Below the pieces are notes generated by a model. It did not search any database. It saw only the letters and a list, made by a program, of their open reading frames with translations, and was not told the origin of the DNA. This document shows, in pieces, positions 12,604-25,575 of a stretch of DNA of 64,000 nt. Made by a program: the position numbers and the translations under genes. The DNA comes from Laetiporus sulphureus 93-53 (lineage: Eukaryota; Basidiomycota; Agaricomycetes; Polyporales; Laetiporaceae). Within the stretch, counting starts at the first letter, position 1. Each line of letters opens with the position of its first letter. The stretch covers positions 217,070-281,069 of the forward strand of contig NW_024468515.1 of the NCBI RefSeq assembly GCF_001632365.1, written 5' to 3'.

Positions 12604-14111
12604 CGGTGGCTCCGGAGCAAAGGGAGCAGGCACAGTCCTATCTACAAAGCGTCAGCACCCTTCACAATTCCTTCTGCCCTGCCGTCAGTCTCCCAAACGA
12701 GATGCTGGTGGAGATATTCTTTTACGTCCAAGATACATCTCCATATATGAAATGGCGGGAGCTCACCCGGGTATGCCGCCACTGGCGCGCGGTGGCACTG
12801 GAGACACCTGGCTTCTGGTTGGAGATTGATATCACGAGGGGGCTTGGCTTCTTGCAGCTATGTCTCCAACGTTCCCAAAACGCACTGGTAACCATCATTG
12901 CCAGTAACCGCGAGAGCAGACCGCGCAGGATCAGAAGGATACCCGATGCTTCAAATATAATGGCCGTCATTACATCTCACGCGCATCGTATCCGCTCTTT
13001 GCGATTTTCACCCGTTAGCTGTCATTTCATGGCAGTATACCTCTCGCTATTGCGAACCGAGATGCCCGCTCTCAAAACGTTGGCGTTGACCCCGTCCGAT
13101 GTCTGCTTACCTGATTGGGAATCCTCATTCGAACCGCTATCCAATCAATTCCCTAATATGCAGTCACTTATCCTCGAAGGCACGAACGTACCGTGGGGCG
13201 CTCTAGCCCTCAGAAACCTCGTACATCTGGAACTGCGTCGCGTGAAGTTCAGGTCTCCCCCATCCGCGAATGCGATGTTTACCCTCCTCAAGGAATCCCC
13301 GAGTCTCGAGTACCTCACGTTGGAGTGGTCATGGCCGAAATCAACCAGGGCGGATCCCGTCATGCATGCGTCTGAGAATTCTGATCATACCATCACCCTG
13401 CCCCATCTGTGGAAACTGCGCTTGGCGGATCAATACGAGGTCGTATCGAGCTTTCTCTCCCGTGTCACCATCCCCATCGACGCTTCCGTTGAACTATTTT
13501 GCGACAATTACACATTGGGAGAGGACAGGAGGAGCTGGAACATTATTCCGGCCCTTCTCCCACGAAAGAAGGACGAGCTGCGCGACATCGATCGTCTTAC
13601 TATTGAACTCGGAAGGGGGATCCTTACATTCAAGGCTTACACAAGTCAATCACCGGACGGCCGCGGTTCACCATGGTTGCAGTGCACTGTTGAGTTCGAT
13701 ATTCCTCCGGTTCTTTCCCACGGGGAAATATTCTGCGCGATGCTGCGTTTCGCTGTGGATATCTTCGAAAGATGCTCTGTGACAAGCCTTGACATTATCG
13801 GAGACCAAAGCTGTTTCACTGAAGACGATTGGGACAAAGTCTTCCTCGTCTTCCCTCGCCTGAAGTTTTTGACGGTCACCGCTACGAACACAGTACAAGC
13901 TCTGTTCGATGCACTTCAGATGTATCATCCAGATGATCACACTAGACTCACGGCTCCCGATCTGGAAGTACTATCTATCGTAGGAGACGCCGAAGGCGAG
14001 GACATAGCGGATTGTCTACTGTTTCGACCTTCGCACGGTAGCCGTCTGAAGCTGTTCAACCTTGAGAATCCATGCGAGGACGACGTAGTCGGAGAAAGGA
14101 GAAAGTATTAA
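12604..14111 (+). CDS. F-box protein
   Basis: The product is about 500 residues and likely a substrate receptor of an SCF ubiquitin ligase. The F-box is clear near the N-terminus: AVSLPNEMLVEIFFYV, then WRELTRVCRHWRAVALETP and GFW. The rest is a leucine-rich-repeat-like C-terminal region with recurring LxxLxL patterns (LKTLALTPSD, LVHLELRRV, LEYLTLEW, LKFLTVTA, LEVLSIVGDAE). Such genes form large families in Agaricomycetes. The frame has no ATG before the F-box: its first codon after the upstream stop region is followed by GTG at 12606. The true start must therefore come from a spliced upstream exon (see 12275) or be lost to a frameshift relative to the ATG frame at 12526. If it is the latter, the allele is damaged. 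The target is unknown. Confidence 0.8.
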
Positions 14112-14950
14112 ACTCAATGGGGAGACAATGCAGCAGATCCGATCTGCGGTTGATACATTCCGGTACTATTATCATCCATTTTAAAGCAACTCCTCTTGTA
14201 AGCAAAGCGGATGTGTTCATCTTGTGTCTACCACTGATGGCTAGTTCTAGCTTTCGCGCACAATCCCCTTGGCATGTCATGTCAGGCCCGTGTGTACCCT
14301 ATGTAAGCGACGAAACTCACGTCAGAAAGGCTTGGATGATCCCCTTCGCTGGACTTCTCGCCATCGAATCACTTGTTCCGAATACGCAAATAAAACCCAT
14401 CGAAGAGCTGGTTAGTGAGCATGACAACCCAACGACTCCCTTTCAAGAAGGACGACCCAGTCCATGATTCCTGTACATACTCTGACCTGCTGTCCGCGTA
14501 TGGCTCTCTATTGTAAGTGTATGCGCGTTTGAGGTGGGCGGCCACCTCATCTCGAATGAACGATCAAAGACAATATTACTAAGTATCCGCAGATGCAGTT
14601 TGAACGTTAGCTGAGACGTTCAGAGGTGCAACATTGTAGTATACTGCGGAGTTAAACGGCACAAACGTTGACTGTGCCGTGCTTGACATCTGAATGTCGC
14701 CTTGGCACAGCTACAGGTGACGAGCCCTTCACAAAGTTTGCTAAGACCGCTCTCGCAGACGTAAAAAGACCGCATATCACCTTGATTCACCGCATCGCAC
14801 CGCAGCTATAACATGCAAGAAGCACATTCATCCATTCGTCAAATGTCAGCGACGGACAATTCGAGAGCTATGTAAGCGTGAACAAGAAAGCAATCCGACG
14901 TTTCAGTGTATATTACAACAGTCCATTGATCTCCACTTCTAAGAATTCCT
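14112..14950. other. Intergenic region between convergent genes
   Basis: About 840 bp lie between the F-box stop and the stop of the transcription factor on the other strand. A 131-codon + frame (14072-14467) overlaps the F-box end in another frame, and I see no family signature in it. The rest looks like 3' UTR and spacer. Confidence 0.35.
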
Positions 14951-17900
14951 CTACGCCTGATTGAACTGCGCCCACAAATTCTGCCATGATGCGTCAGGCT
15001 GCTGCATTTGACCGTCCGGCGAGCCACCGCCAGACATGTACCCGTACGAGGCAGCCGTAGGGTCCATATTCATGTATGCTCCGTTCTGAATGGCCGACAC
15101 ATCCAGCCCCATAGGCTGCTGGACCATCGGGTGGTGCCCATTACTATGGGGTATCATGCTCTGGTCAAATGGTGACTGCCACATGCCGTGCAGCTCCGCA
15201 TATGGCTGGTATAGACTGCCGTTGTATCCGAAGCCGTTGACGGCGGTGGGTGACTGGTTGTACGTTTGCCATGGCTGAGGGGGATCCATGATGCCGTGTT
15301 GGATGGACTGCATGGGCTCGGGCACGGGAGGAGCCACGCTCTGCACTGGGGACTGGTCGGAGGCATCGCGGGGGCTGGATCCACCTTGCGAGTTGCTCCC
15401 GCTCGGAGAGGACGGTGCTGAGGGCGACTTGCGAGAGACCAATCTGGTCTTGCCGCCAAGAGCCGTGAGTTCTTCGTCTTCTTTGATGGTGAATCCATGA
15501 GGGCCATTGCGCGGTGCCATATTTCGAGAATGATATTCAGCCATGGACGCCTCAGCTCTACTCTTCAGCTTCCGCAACACAGGCTATAGCACAAGAGTCA
15601 TCAGCAACAGGTCCTTATGCCAAGCACTCAGCAATTGAACCATAAAAATTTACTCACAAGCACCTTGGCCGCACGGGGATTGTGAGACACACTGTCGAAG
15701 AGGCTGTATGCGGTGTCGAGCTGCGCGAGCGCCGAACGAGCCAGCGCCATGCCAGGACTCTTGGACGGTATCGCACCCAACACGATCTGGACATGTACCC
15801 ACAATCAGCCATGAACGCGCCACGTTGCGTTCGCGATGCTCACCGAGCACGAGAATACATGTGTGAAGAAGAACCACATCCGCTCCACCAACGCCGGGAA
15901 TTGCGAGTGCAGACTCTTGACCAAGCTAACGAAGGCGCATGCGCTGTTGTGTGCCGCCAAGACAGACGGCGCGTACTTGCTGCCTAGCGGATCCTCTGGA
16001 TTGTCTTGGAGAGCGGTGGCGAAGAAGCCGCGATGCATGTAGAAGACGGCTGGTCCAGGTGGTTGGTGTGGGCATGCGATACGAAGAAGGATGCTTACTG
16101 ATTTCTCTCATTGAGAAGGCACAATATCCTTGGAGGATCTTCTCGTACGACGTCGACGTCTGCTCCAATTTTGCTCCTCCGAACCCCGGTACGCGCAACG
16201 ATGGCGGAAGATAGAATTCCCGGACCTTCTTGTCGAGCTCTATGACAGTGCGATAGCTGGAGATCCGGGCACCGAACACCTGCTCGTGAACAACGCTCTG
16301 GCATCGCGAAGCAAAGAGATGCTTCCAAGCCGCGACTATCCACGTCGACGGGCAACATTAGTATCAGAACTACACGGACCGTTACATCCGCAGTGTGAAA
16401 CAAGACTCACAGCTCATCTCGGGCTCTCCAGAATCTGTCTTCGCCGCCGGACTTTCCGGCATTTGACAATCGATAAAGGCCATCGACAGCGATGGAGGCC
16501 TGCCGAACGTGAGGCTCTATCATTGTGGGAAGACATGGCCAGCATTGAGTCGCAATACTACCCGGGCGAGGAGAAGGCCGATATACCTGCCATGAGTCAT
16601 AGGTGTAAAGCTCGTAGAATAAATTTCGCCGCTTGAAAGCCTCTTCGGGATTCAAATTCCACTTATTTCCATCGCGATCTTAAATCACAAGTCAGAGCTT
16701 ATCTATATTGACTACGTGCATGTCTTACGAAGTCCAAGCTGAAAGCAGATTAATCAGTGCTCGATTTTTGACATTAAGAGCAGATATGCGGACTAACAGT
16801 CAATGCCAGCTTGACGGCAAGCCCCATCAGCGCCCAGCGCGGACCGTCGACGTGCGATAGGAACATAAAATGGCACATAAGAATCTGTGCACGTGCCGTA
16901 AAAGGCATATGAGCAATCGTCCGTGGACATCGGGGCAAGCCTACTGACCAATGCCTGAATAGCCGGTAGAGTCTGGTGTTCCAGGACAGAATCCAACGAC
17001 AGAGCAGCGCGTCCAAGCTGATAATAGCGGGTGGCTGAGGGGGAGAGAGGCTCTATTTCGAGATCAACCAAAGTACCCATCGCAAGAACTAGATACAATA
17101 TTGCGAGCCGGTGCGAGTCGAGCGGATCTTGATCTAGGTATGCCGGCGAGAGTTCATAGAATCGCGGCAGAATTGTCCCAAGGAACTCGCTCTCGGGTAT
17201 GGGTGTGTACCTGTGCGCATCCGGGCCAGTAAACTTCTTGCTATGAATGGCATAGATTGGCGGATGACGTACATCCATGCGCCATGCTTGAAATACAATG
17301 CCGCTAAGCGACGCACTTCTGAGAGTTCCGGAAGCAACGATATGAGACTGTTTCGTATGTCCGGAATGCTCTCGATGACACTCGTGGAGAAAGGGAATGC
17401 ATGGCTCAACCAGGGAATATCTGTTGGCAATGGGCCTTGCGGAGACTCTACATCATCCTCCGCGCCTTCCTCATTCTATCGTACGTCTGTAAACAATGCT
17501 GCATATAGTATACCAGTGATCATACCTGAAGGAGATACTAGATGGCAAATTGAGCCTGCGAATACTCATAAAACGAAGGCGGCAACATACCCAAGCATTG
17601 GCGGTTGTTCCAAAGAATTTCGTATGACCCGAGTCTCCGAGGTACCTGTGACATGTCTCAAAGCAAATCCATGTGCACGAAACGTGATCGATCGACATAC
17701 AGAGATCCAACGGCATCGATAGCTTCCGTAATACCTGCTTCTGGTTCTTGCTGTGCTTCTTCTTGAGTTTCCCGCTCAAGAGGTCTCTTGATCTGCAGCA
17801 ATTCCTCGGACAAGAGGGGATGAGGTTCCAGCGAGATATGACTGTATGCGTCTTGCAATGCGTCTTCCAACTGTCTTACACGATTTGCTAGTGCATTGAT

Positions 17901-18340
17901 CTTCTCATGGAGAACTACTGTATTCGCCAAGACAAATCTGCAATGTCTGTTGTGGCAGCTTTCATAGATGGTGAAGAACCGAAAGCTACCTGTTACCCTT
18001 GCCCGTGGTGAGTGATCCTGAGAAACGTCATGAGTCAGCACGTACAGCAGCACGGAGAACTCTTGACCCCACCATCGGGACAGATCTGAGCACATCCTTT
18101 TTTGACACAGCTAGAGCACGGAAACTGACGCGAACATCTGTGGAGACAAATAGTTCGCTTAGATTTACCGAGGAGTAAGTACGATGATCACGGACTTGAG
18201 CTTAAGCCTGTGCAGCCCGAGCGTCAAACACGAGAAATCTCGCAGAGCATGCACTGGACGAACCGTCGACACTCCGCACACGATAGGGGTGCATTACGAC
18301 GTCTTGAAGGCCTGCTCACGAGTGGGCTGCTTGAGGACAT
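14951..18340 (-). CDS. Zn2Cys6 fungal-specific transcription factor
   Basis: This is a nuclear DNA-binding regulator. The start at 18340 gives a short Ser/Arg-rich leader, then a binuclear zinc cluster built across three exons. The first (18264-18340) ends in SCAECRR, a 12-nt micro-exon (18196-18207) follows, and a third begins at 18137. Joined, they give CAECRR, LKLKC and FPCSSCVKKGCAQICPDG, supplying all six cysteines. A short coiled coil with leucine spacing follows (about 17.83-17.93 kb, KINALANRVRQLEDALQD). The middle holds the fungal-specific transcription-factor domain (WLSHAFPFSTSVIESIPDI, YLVLAMGTLVDLE, EAFKRRNLFYELYTYDSWQ). The C-terminal exon (14951-15580) is Gln/Pro/Ser/Gly-rich, typical of an activation tail, and ends NLWAQFNQA. 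The gene has many introns. The regulated pathway cannot be read from its neighbours. Confidence 0.88.
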
Positions 18341-19961
18341 ATTGTGAACGAGGAGTTCGAGGATGAGGACAAGAGGAGACACGCTGATTGCCCTGACGCG
18401 GTGATGAGCATCAGGTATATTAGGCAACTCGCCTCGTGATGCTGTGCCCACAGCGAGATGATCAAATCCGCACTGGACAAAATCACACAGCAAATGGAGT
18501 CGTATATCCGACTCAAAAGATGCATTGATGTCCGTGTGCGAGCTGCGTTCCCCCGCAAGACCGGTCACTAAATCTCGAGATTTATCTCGAATTTGTCAAA
18601 TCGGGCATCCGAGGCATGAGATAACACGTGGCCCCGGCAATCAATGGTGGCGGCCACAAAGGCTAAAGCCTCAGCAGAGCTCGCCACTAACTCCCATGGT
18701 ACGAAATGGGGAAGCGAAACTCAGTTCAACGACGCATGGTTACCGATGGCATATGCTTTCATAAGTCTGTCTCGCATCCACAGCGAACTTGGTCCGACAA
18801 CGTTCAATTTGGTTCAAATGAGTCAAACATTCCACGATTCACATCGACTCAATCAACATTGTCAGGAAATGCCCATGATGATATGCGTATTGAAATTGAA
18901 ACAAGACAACAAGCTCGTCCATAACCTGTCTATACGGATTGAAAGATGAGAGGCGGCCTGAAGAACCGTCTGAATAATAGAATCGATTATATCTCTCCTA
19001 TTCTCCTGCGGGGATGCTGAAAACGCTTCTCGTAACAAAAGTCCCGCGTACCACCTGTTAGTAAAGCCAGAAAGAACAAGGCAGACATATCTTCGTTTCT
19101 ATGAAATGCACGTACGTACTGGTAGCCAGCTATGATAGCATTGCACTCGTCCTCGCGTTATAGGTCGCTATTACAATGCGTGTGACTATGTGATATGGAC
19201 GCTGAGCTCTTGGATTCTATTTAGCTGGTAATTTTGACCAGACCTTCAAGACCGCAGATCAAGATAGTGCATATCTCCTCTCACCTGGTCACCCTGAGCA
19301 GTTCGCAAGCTTTCCGCCTTTCCCTGCGATTATTGTGGGTGTATGTATGTAACTCCGCTAACGCTGTAGGCCGGTGTATTGTTGCATACATCATTCATAC
19401 TGTCCCTTCCATTGGACCTGGCTAACTGCGGAGGCCTCCTTAGGCATTTAGGCATGAAAGACAATTATGGTGGTGTTTGAAAGCTCAGCAGTTCATCGGC
19501 ATGGATAGTAGTATAAATCAGCATCGCAACCGCTGAGTACAGGTGGCAAAAGCGAGAGAGCGCAGTATCCAGCTCAACCGTGAAGTTCTTCGCATTGTTC
19601 ATGCTTGGACCAGTCAGATTAGTAGTCCGCCATTGCACCATCTTAGCTCACTTTCCCATCAAAGCTGTCGCCGCTGGAGATTAATAGCAGCCACGTGGTA
19701 TTGAGCCCGCCTGTCACGGTTGCACCGTCACTCGGTTGTCTTCCCCTCTCCTTAGCTGAGGAGGATATGCAGTATATCAGGTTCCATTCGAGGCGTTTTG
19801 GAGTTATGCAGGCAAGAACGGAGAATGAGTAGCTGCGGATGAAGTTGTAGGCGTAGTGATGGAAGTGGATACCATGCTTAGTGGCAGATGCCATAAGGAG
19901 TGTGCCTTCATCTCAGGAATAACCGTGATGCAGGGGGTCGGTCTCCCAGTCTACACTCACC
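18341..19961. other. Long intergenic region, nothing recognised
   Basis: About 1.6 kb lie between the start of the Zn2Cys6 gene and the start of the Smr gene, so the two promoters diverge from here. The longest frames are 101 codons (+ 18644-18949) and 83 codons (- 19643-19894); neither shows a family signature. I see no tRNA or repeat. Confidence 0.4.
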
Positions 19962-22900
19962 ATGCTTGCCCCTCCAACGATAGCCATCCCTTCTGACGAC
20001 ATCGCCGACACTGGCCACGACGGCCCTGCGCCGTCGGGGCACAAGTTTCCCCACACCCGCGCACAGCTCTCTGCGATTGCCCGGCAGTATAAGACAGGCT
20101 TGGAAAGCAACGACGCCGACCCCGATGCGGACGACCCGAGGGTCGACTCTGCGCTGGTGGGGAAGGTCACTGCGCTCTTGAATAGCGAGCGAGAGGATGA
20201 TCTCAAGCAGCTACTCAAGGATACCTTTGGATCTATAGACGAGGAGGAGGTGAGTAATGCACATCAGTCTCATCGGGCTGTAACGGCTGTCACGCCATTG
20301 TGTGTGAGGATCCCTCGACTACCACACTGCGGTATGGTGGACACCGTGCGACGTGTGTATAGATATCCTCCGACCCGTAGTGTTAGCTCGACGACTTGAT
20401 GACAAGGGAGGGCCCGAGTGACGTTGGCCATACTTCCAGCCCGAGTTCCCCTACGCATCGTGTGTTGTACCTCTCAATGAAACTGCTGCACTCATCGCGA
20501 CTGCTAGCGCCATGCAACACTCTGTTCCGCGCGCACTGGACGATGAGATCGCGATACTGATTACTGATCGGACCCTCTAGCTCGAACAACACGTCCTCGA
20601 TCTCATGCACAAGCACCGCGACGACGTCGACAACGTGCCATTTCACTTCCTCACGCCGACTCGTCGCCCGATCTCTCGCCCGTCCTCGCGCGCATCAACC
20701 CACTCCGCGCGCCTTGTCCCGCGCCCCGACACACCGAACTCGGCACCCAGCTCTCCACTCGCGATGATTTTTCGTCGGCCGCACACGCCCCTTACGTCCC
20801 CGCTCGGCGTACACCAGCAAGCTACGTCCTACATGACCGCACGCGGCGAGTCTCCCAGCACCTCGCCGCTCATAACACACGCGCAATTTACGGCGAGTCT
20901 CCCCGCGTCGCCGATCAGCTCTCCGCGGTCCCTCAATGCCAAGGCGTCCGAGTTCAAGCCCATCCAGCGTCCCCTGTCTGCAGCGTCCTCAAATCCCGGC
21001 TCGCTCGCCCAGCTCAGGGGCGACACGCCTTCGCCGGACCTGTGGGGTACGGTTCCTGGGAGGCCGACGTCGAAGCTCGCGATCACGGCCCCACTCATGC
21101 CCGAAAGCGCACTTTTTCCACGGGCGCTCACGCCGAGCTCGTCACTGCGGTCGTCGATGCGTCCAGACGAGCAGAGCGACGAGGAGGATCCGTTCGATCC
21201 TTTCGCGGCCAGCAATGTCCCGCGCTCGTTCCATCCTGTTGGAAGCGAATCAGACACGCAGTGGTCCACCCCGTCGCTCTCACCGGACGACCCGCGCAAC
21301 GCAGCGCAGGCCGCGGGCGGGGAGCAAGCACCCAATGCGCAGGCCCAAACGGAGGAGATGGACCCGGAGGCGGCGGCGATGCTCACGGATGGGATGACGC
21401 CGTTCGACGTGCTCAGCTCCGTTTTTGGCGCGACCCTTGCGCCGTCTGAGCTCGAAGAGGCATTAGCGAACAATGCGTATGACTTCGAGAGGGCGATGAC
21501 GTGGCTCGTCGACCGTCAGATGAACAATCCTCCTGTTGCAAGCGGGCCGCCCCGAATACAGTCGATGGGCAATAGAGTGGTGGTGGTATCGAGAGAAGGG
21601 GCAGCAGGGGTGTTTAAAGGCGGCAGGGGTGGGTTCGCCGCCAACGTGCCAGCAATGAGGAACGGTCAACGGCTTGTCAACGGTCGTCCGGTTCCTGGTG
21701 GGAATAGAGTGTGCAGATACTTCCTCGCAGGGGAGTGTTTGCGCGCCGATTGTCGCTTCAGGTAAGGTACCACTGATTGTGTACCTCAATGTATGCGCTC
21801 ATCTCGTTACGCAGTCATGACCTCGAACGAGCCCTTTGTAGGTTCTGGTTGCGCGGAACGTGTGCCAAGGGGGAGAACTGCGAGTTTCTGCATCACCTCC
21901 CCAACGATATCGATGTGTCCGGTCTCGCCCATGCCATGGGGCGTGTGGAAATCAATGCTACGACGCCAGAGCGCAGCGCCTCCCCCGAAGACTTCCCCTC
22001 ACTCAATCACGCAGCTAACACAGCAGAGCAGAACAGGAACGGACGTGGTGGGTATCGCTACGGCCCCGGTAACAGCGCGTACGATCCTGGACGCACGCGT
22101 TTCGCAGCGGCAGTCAAGAGGCCGGCACCCGTCGCTCTTCCAAACGGTCCTACGGTGCAGTCGCCAAAGGATCCTGCACTCATCCTCGCGCGCAGAGAGG
22201 CAATGGGTCCCGCTGCCGAGCATCCTACAACGATCGTTGCGCCGAAGCCGTCGCCTCGCATCAAGCTGCGTCCTCCGACTCTCCTGCCTACCCTCCCCAC
22301 TGGAGAGTCAATCAGCAACCTCTACATGGCATATCGGTCTAGGTAAGTGCATATATGCTGCACTTGCAGACGCATGCTGACCGTGAACAGGGCGCTGCGT
22401 CTCGGAGCTGCCCGCAACGCCTGTCTCTCGCGCGCTGCGGATGCGTGGAGGAGAGGCGACGGCGCCGCGGCGAAGCGCTTCAGCCGCGAGGGTCACGACT
22501 TGAATGCGAAGATGAGCGCCGAGATGGTCGACGCAGCAGGTAAGCTCGTGCGCGAGCGGGCCAGGCTGGCAGAGCAGGCGGTGCGATCCCGCGGTGCCAG
22601 TTGGTCAGATGACTATGGCGACCGCACGGCGCGCGGGCGCATCTGTGGCGCAAATTTGGGCGTATGTCTGGGTATCGCCAGCCAGAGCGTAGGCGGGGAG
22701 GCGACGAAGCTAACCCCCGAGGAGCGCACGGAGGTTATGCTGGATCTGCACGGGTTGCATGCCGCAGAGGCTACAGATGTGCTGGAAGAGTTCTTGCTTG
22801 CGGTGAGTTTATTGTGAGGATAAATATATCAGAGTTAATAGCTGACGGTGATCGCTCGGAAGCTGGAACGCGAACATTTTTACGGCTTGGGTTAGGTCAA

Positions 22901-23111
22901 TCTGCTGGTACACTGGTCCTCATGCTGATGTTGTATTTTTTCAGCCTATCTCGTAGTTGGCGAAGAAAAGCATACGGGGACGCAAGACCCTTCCCGCGGA
23001 GCTTCTCGACAACGTCTTGCGACTGGCGTGCGCGAATGGCTGCACATGTGGGGTTATCCTTGGAGCGAACGCGACGGCGTGATCTGCGTTGATCCTCTCA
23101 CCCACGGCTGA
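19962..23111 (+). CDS. CUE-like / tandem CCCH zinc finger / DUF1771-Smr domain protein
   Basis: Six exons: 19962-20249, 20581-21761, 21815-22342, 22391-22802, a short one beginning CTGGAACGCG, and a last one ending at 23111. From the N-terminus the product has a helical region, then a Ser/Pro-rich stretch. A CUE/UBA-like helix bundle follows (TPFDVLSSVFGATLAPSELE, NNAYDFERAMTWLVD). Two CCCH fingers are next to each other, the first split by an intron (CRYFLAGECLRADCRFSH; CRFWLRGTCAKGENCEFLH). A Ser/Pro linker carries EDFPSL, a PAM2-like variant. Then come a DUF1771 helix (ARNACLSRAADAWRRGD) and an Smr domain starting LDLHGLHAAEATDVLEEF. Smr domains can be endonucleases, and CCCH fingers bind RNA, so a role in mRNA or ribosome-associated decay is likely but inferred. 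Intron 1 (331 bp) is unusually long for this window. Confidence 0.88.
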
Positions 23112-23610
23112 ATCACTAATGATCCCAAGGGCGCAGTCACGATGCAGCAAGAGCGACTTCGCGAAGAACGAGTGATATGAAGGTGAAGAAGCAACCCCAC
23201 TTTGTATGGTTAGTGTATGTATATATCAGGGGAACGCGGATGTATGTATAGAAATGCTCGCAGTCGCCTGTGTATGTCGTGGAAACGGTTGCTCGTCGAT
23301 GGAGGACTTCTGATGCTCGATGGTTGGTAGCAACATGTTGCTTCGCGCCAAACTGCCATTGCTAATCCGTTGATCTGTACAAATGTGGCTGAGCCCGCAG
23401 TAGTACGCGACACAGCACGCGACCTTTGTCTGCACTGCGACGCCGCCGTCGCACTTTGTTTCAACTCGAGTCGCGTTTCTGGCCTCGTCTGACAAGACAT
23501 CGCCATTCTACAGTGCTGGCTGCGCAACGAACGCATCGGGGAGGTAGAGCCTTTCCCGCTGTCGCAGCGGTCATCCTAAATCCCGACTTTTCCGAAATTC
23601 AACTTCCATC
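23112..23610. promoter_or_regulatory. Spacer: Smr gene 3' end and next promoter
   Basis: About 500 bp, with no open frame that looks coding. It should contain the 3' UTR of the Smr gene and the promoter of the coiled-coil gene at 23611. I see no distinctive element. Confidence 0.35.
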
Positions 23611-25057
23611 ATGTCGACCTCTTTAGCGATGTCCAACGTCGACGATCCATTCGACCACAACTCCCTATCCTCTCCAGGACCACAATCTATCGACTTCTCG
23701 CTCGAGCTCGAGCATCAGCTGGAAAGCGAATCGGTGCCGAACTCGCCTGCGCACGATGTCCGTCCCCAATCGCTGGACACGCACGTCCTGGCGTCCATCG
23801 TCACGCAGCTCCGCATGTCTCTCGAGGAAGTGACGAAGGAGCGCGACAGCCTGTTTGAGCAGCTTTCAGAGGCACACGTCCGCGAGGAGAACACGAAGGA
23901 AGCGCTGCAGAGCGTTACGGACAAATGCGTCAAGGCGGAATCGGATCTCACCGCAGCCAGGAACCAGCACGAGCAAGACCAGGAGGCCATTTCCATGCTC
24001 CGTCAGAAGCTTGAAGAAAGCAGGTACGCGAGCTCATTGATCACAGATCTGTTGGTGATATGACTGACCGAGTTTAATGCAACACAGGCGGGCTATTATG
24101 CGCATGCAGACGGAGAGCCGGCGCATGAGCCAAGTATCGAACCTTACTTTGGACCTGAATCGTGCGGGTTCCTCGGTTATGAACGGCCCTCCCTCTTCTC
24201 GCCGCGCATCTTCCTTCCAACCACTAACTGGGACGCCCGCGGGCCGTATAGGCCATCGACGGATCTCTTCACTCTCTGATCCGGGGCTCGCAGGCTGCGA
24301 CGAGCAGGGCCAGTGGCTGTACTCTCCACCGCCCCCCTCGCAGACCGCCACCTCCCCATCTGTGGGCGGGCACAATAGACGGATATCTGGCATGTTCAAC
24401 TGGGGCAGCGCGAGCGCAAACGCTTCGCCGCCCTCGCCTATCCCCGACACGCCCATCTACACTTCTGCGGAAGCCGAAACGCTGCGTAAGGAGCTGATGG
24501 CGGTGAAGGAGCAGCTGGAGGAGACGAAGCATGAACTGAGCGAGGCTCACGAGGCGAATGAGGCGAATGAAGCGTGCGTGCGTGCTCTGAGGACGTTCAT
24601 CTCGGAGAACAGTGTTGGTGAGCAGAATGTTCGGGGCAATGGGAGACCGCAGCCACCAGCTTCTGCTCCTCCATCCGGTTCAGGCGGCACATCACGATGG
24701 GGATTCAAGCTGTGGGGATCGACTGATGCATCTGCGACCAGCACACCAGTTGCTACTGCTCCGCCTCCGATATCAACTGCTGCATCTGCGCCCTCACCAG
24801 TTGCAAGGAAGCTTGGTGGTCTGTTCAGCCCGCGATCAAGTATCTCGTCGACGGCCGCGGTGCGCCCACCATCAGCTGCTGCCCCTCCCGAACCGACGTC
24901 CGCTGGTTCGGACACGTCCTCCGTGGCTGAATCTGCCGCCGAGCCTCTTAGTCCCGTCTCCTCAATTCCTCGTGCCAGTGTGCTCATACATGACGACGGC
25001 ATGTCTTTCGACGCAAGCTTGTCTGAAAACAGCAAGGCGATCGACTTGACGGCATAA
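23611..25057 (+). CDS. Coiled-coil, Ser/Pro/Ala-rich protein of unknown function
   Basis: Two exons (23611-24023 and 24088-25057, GT-AG intron of 64 bp) give about 460 residues. An acidic N-terminus precedes a coiled coil at about residues 62-150 (LRMSLEEVTKERDSLFEQLS and beyond), which the intron splits. Next is a Ser/Arg-rich stretch (GRIGHRRISSLSDPGL, GHNRRISGMFNWGSA) with several RRxS-type sites that kinases could phosphorylate. A second coiled coil follows (AETLRKELMAVKEQLEETKH), then a long low-complexity Ala/Pro/Ser tail. The layout recalls cytoskeletal or Rab-effector adaptors, but I recognise no family and assign no function. Confidence 0.78.
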
Positions 25058-25575
25058 TAACTGGTCCCTGACTTGGGTTTGTCTTGTTGATAGGAAACGA
25101 TACGAGCAGAAGAGGGCCGGTATAATCGACTTCGCAGCGGTATTTACCCTACGCGCACGTTTTAGTTCACTCATAGTTCGAATTCGTTCGGTCATCTTTA
25201 GAAATGTTCGCCGGCTCGTATCGTGAATGTACTGTACCACATACGACATGGACGTATAGAAACGCGATAGCAAGTATAACGTGGAAACGGCCGGGCCTGT
25301 CGCATCGTAGGCTCGGCGAAACCTGGGCAAACTGCTCCGGAATGTCGAGAAGGCTGGTTGTACATATGATGCACGGAAGGTAGCATTGTGCGCATTGCAT
25401 CATCCAGCTAGCAAGCGATCAACGCGATGTATGTGCAGGCAACAAGATTGTACACTTTGATTCCTCTGAAAAGAACTAGTATAATGAATGAAACCGTGGT
25501 CCAAAGGAGCAACACCGAGCGGACAGATGATAAACGGAGTGTACTTCAGGCGGTAGGTATTGTTCACGGTTGCAT
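25058..25575. other. Spacer between convergent genes
   Basis: About 520 bp separate two stops facing each other (the coiled-coil gene and the sorting nexin). It should hold the two 3' UTRs. I found no open frame with a family signature. Confidence 0.35.
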
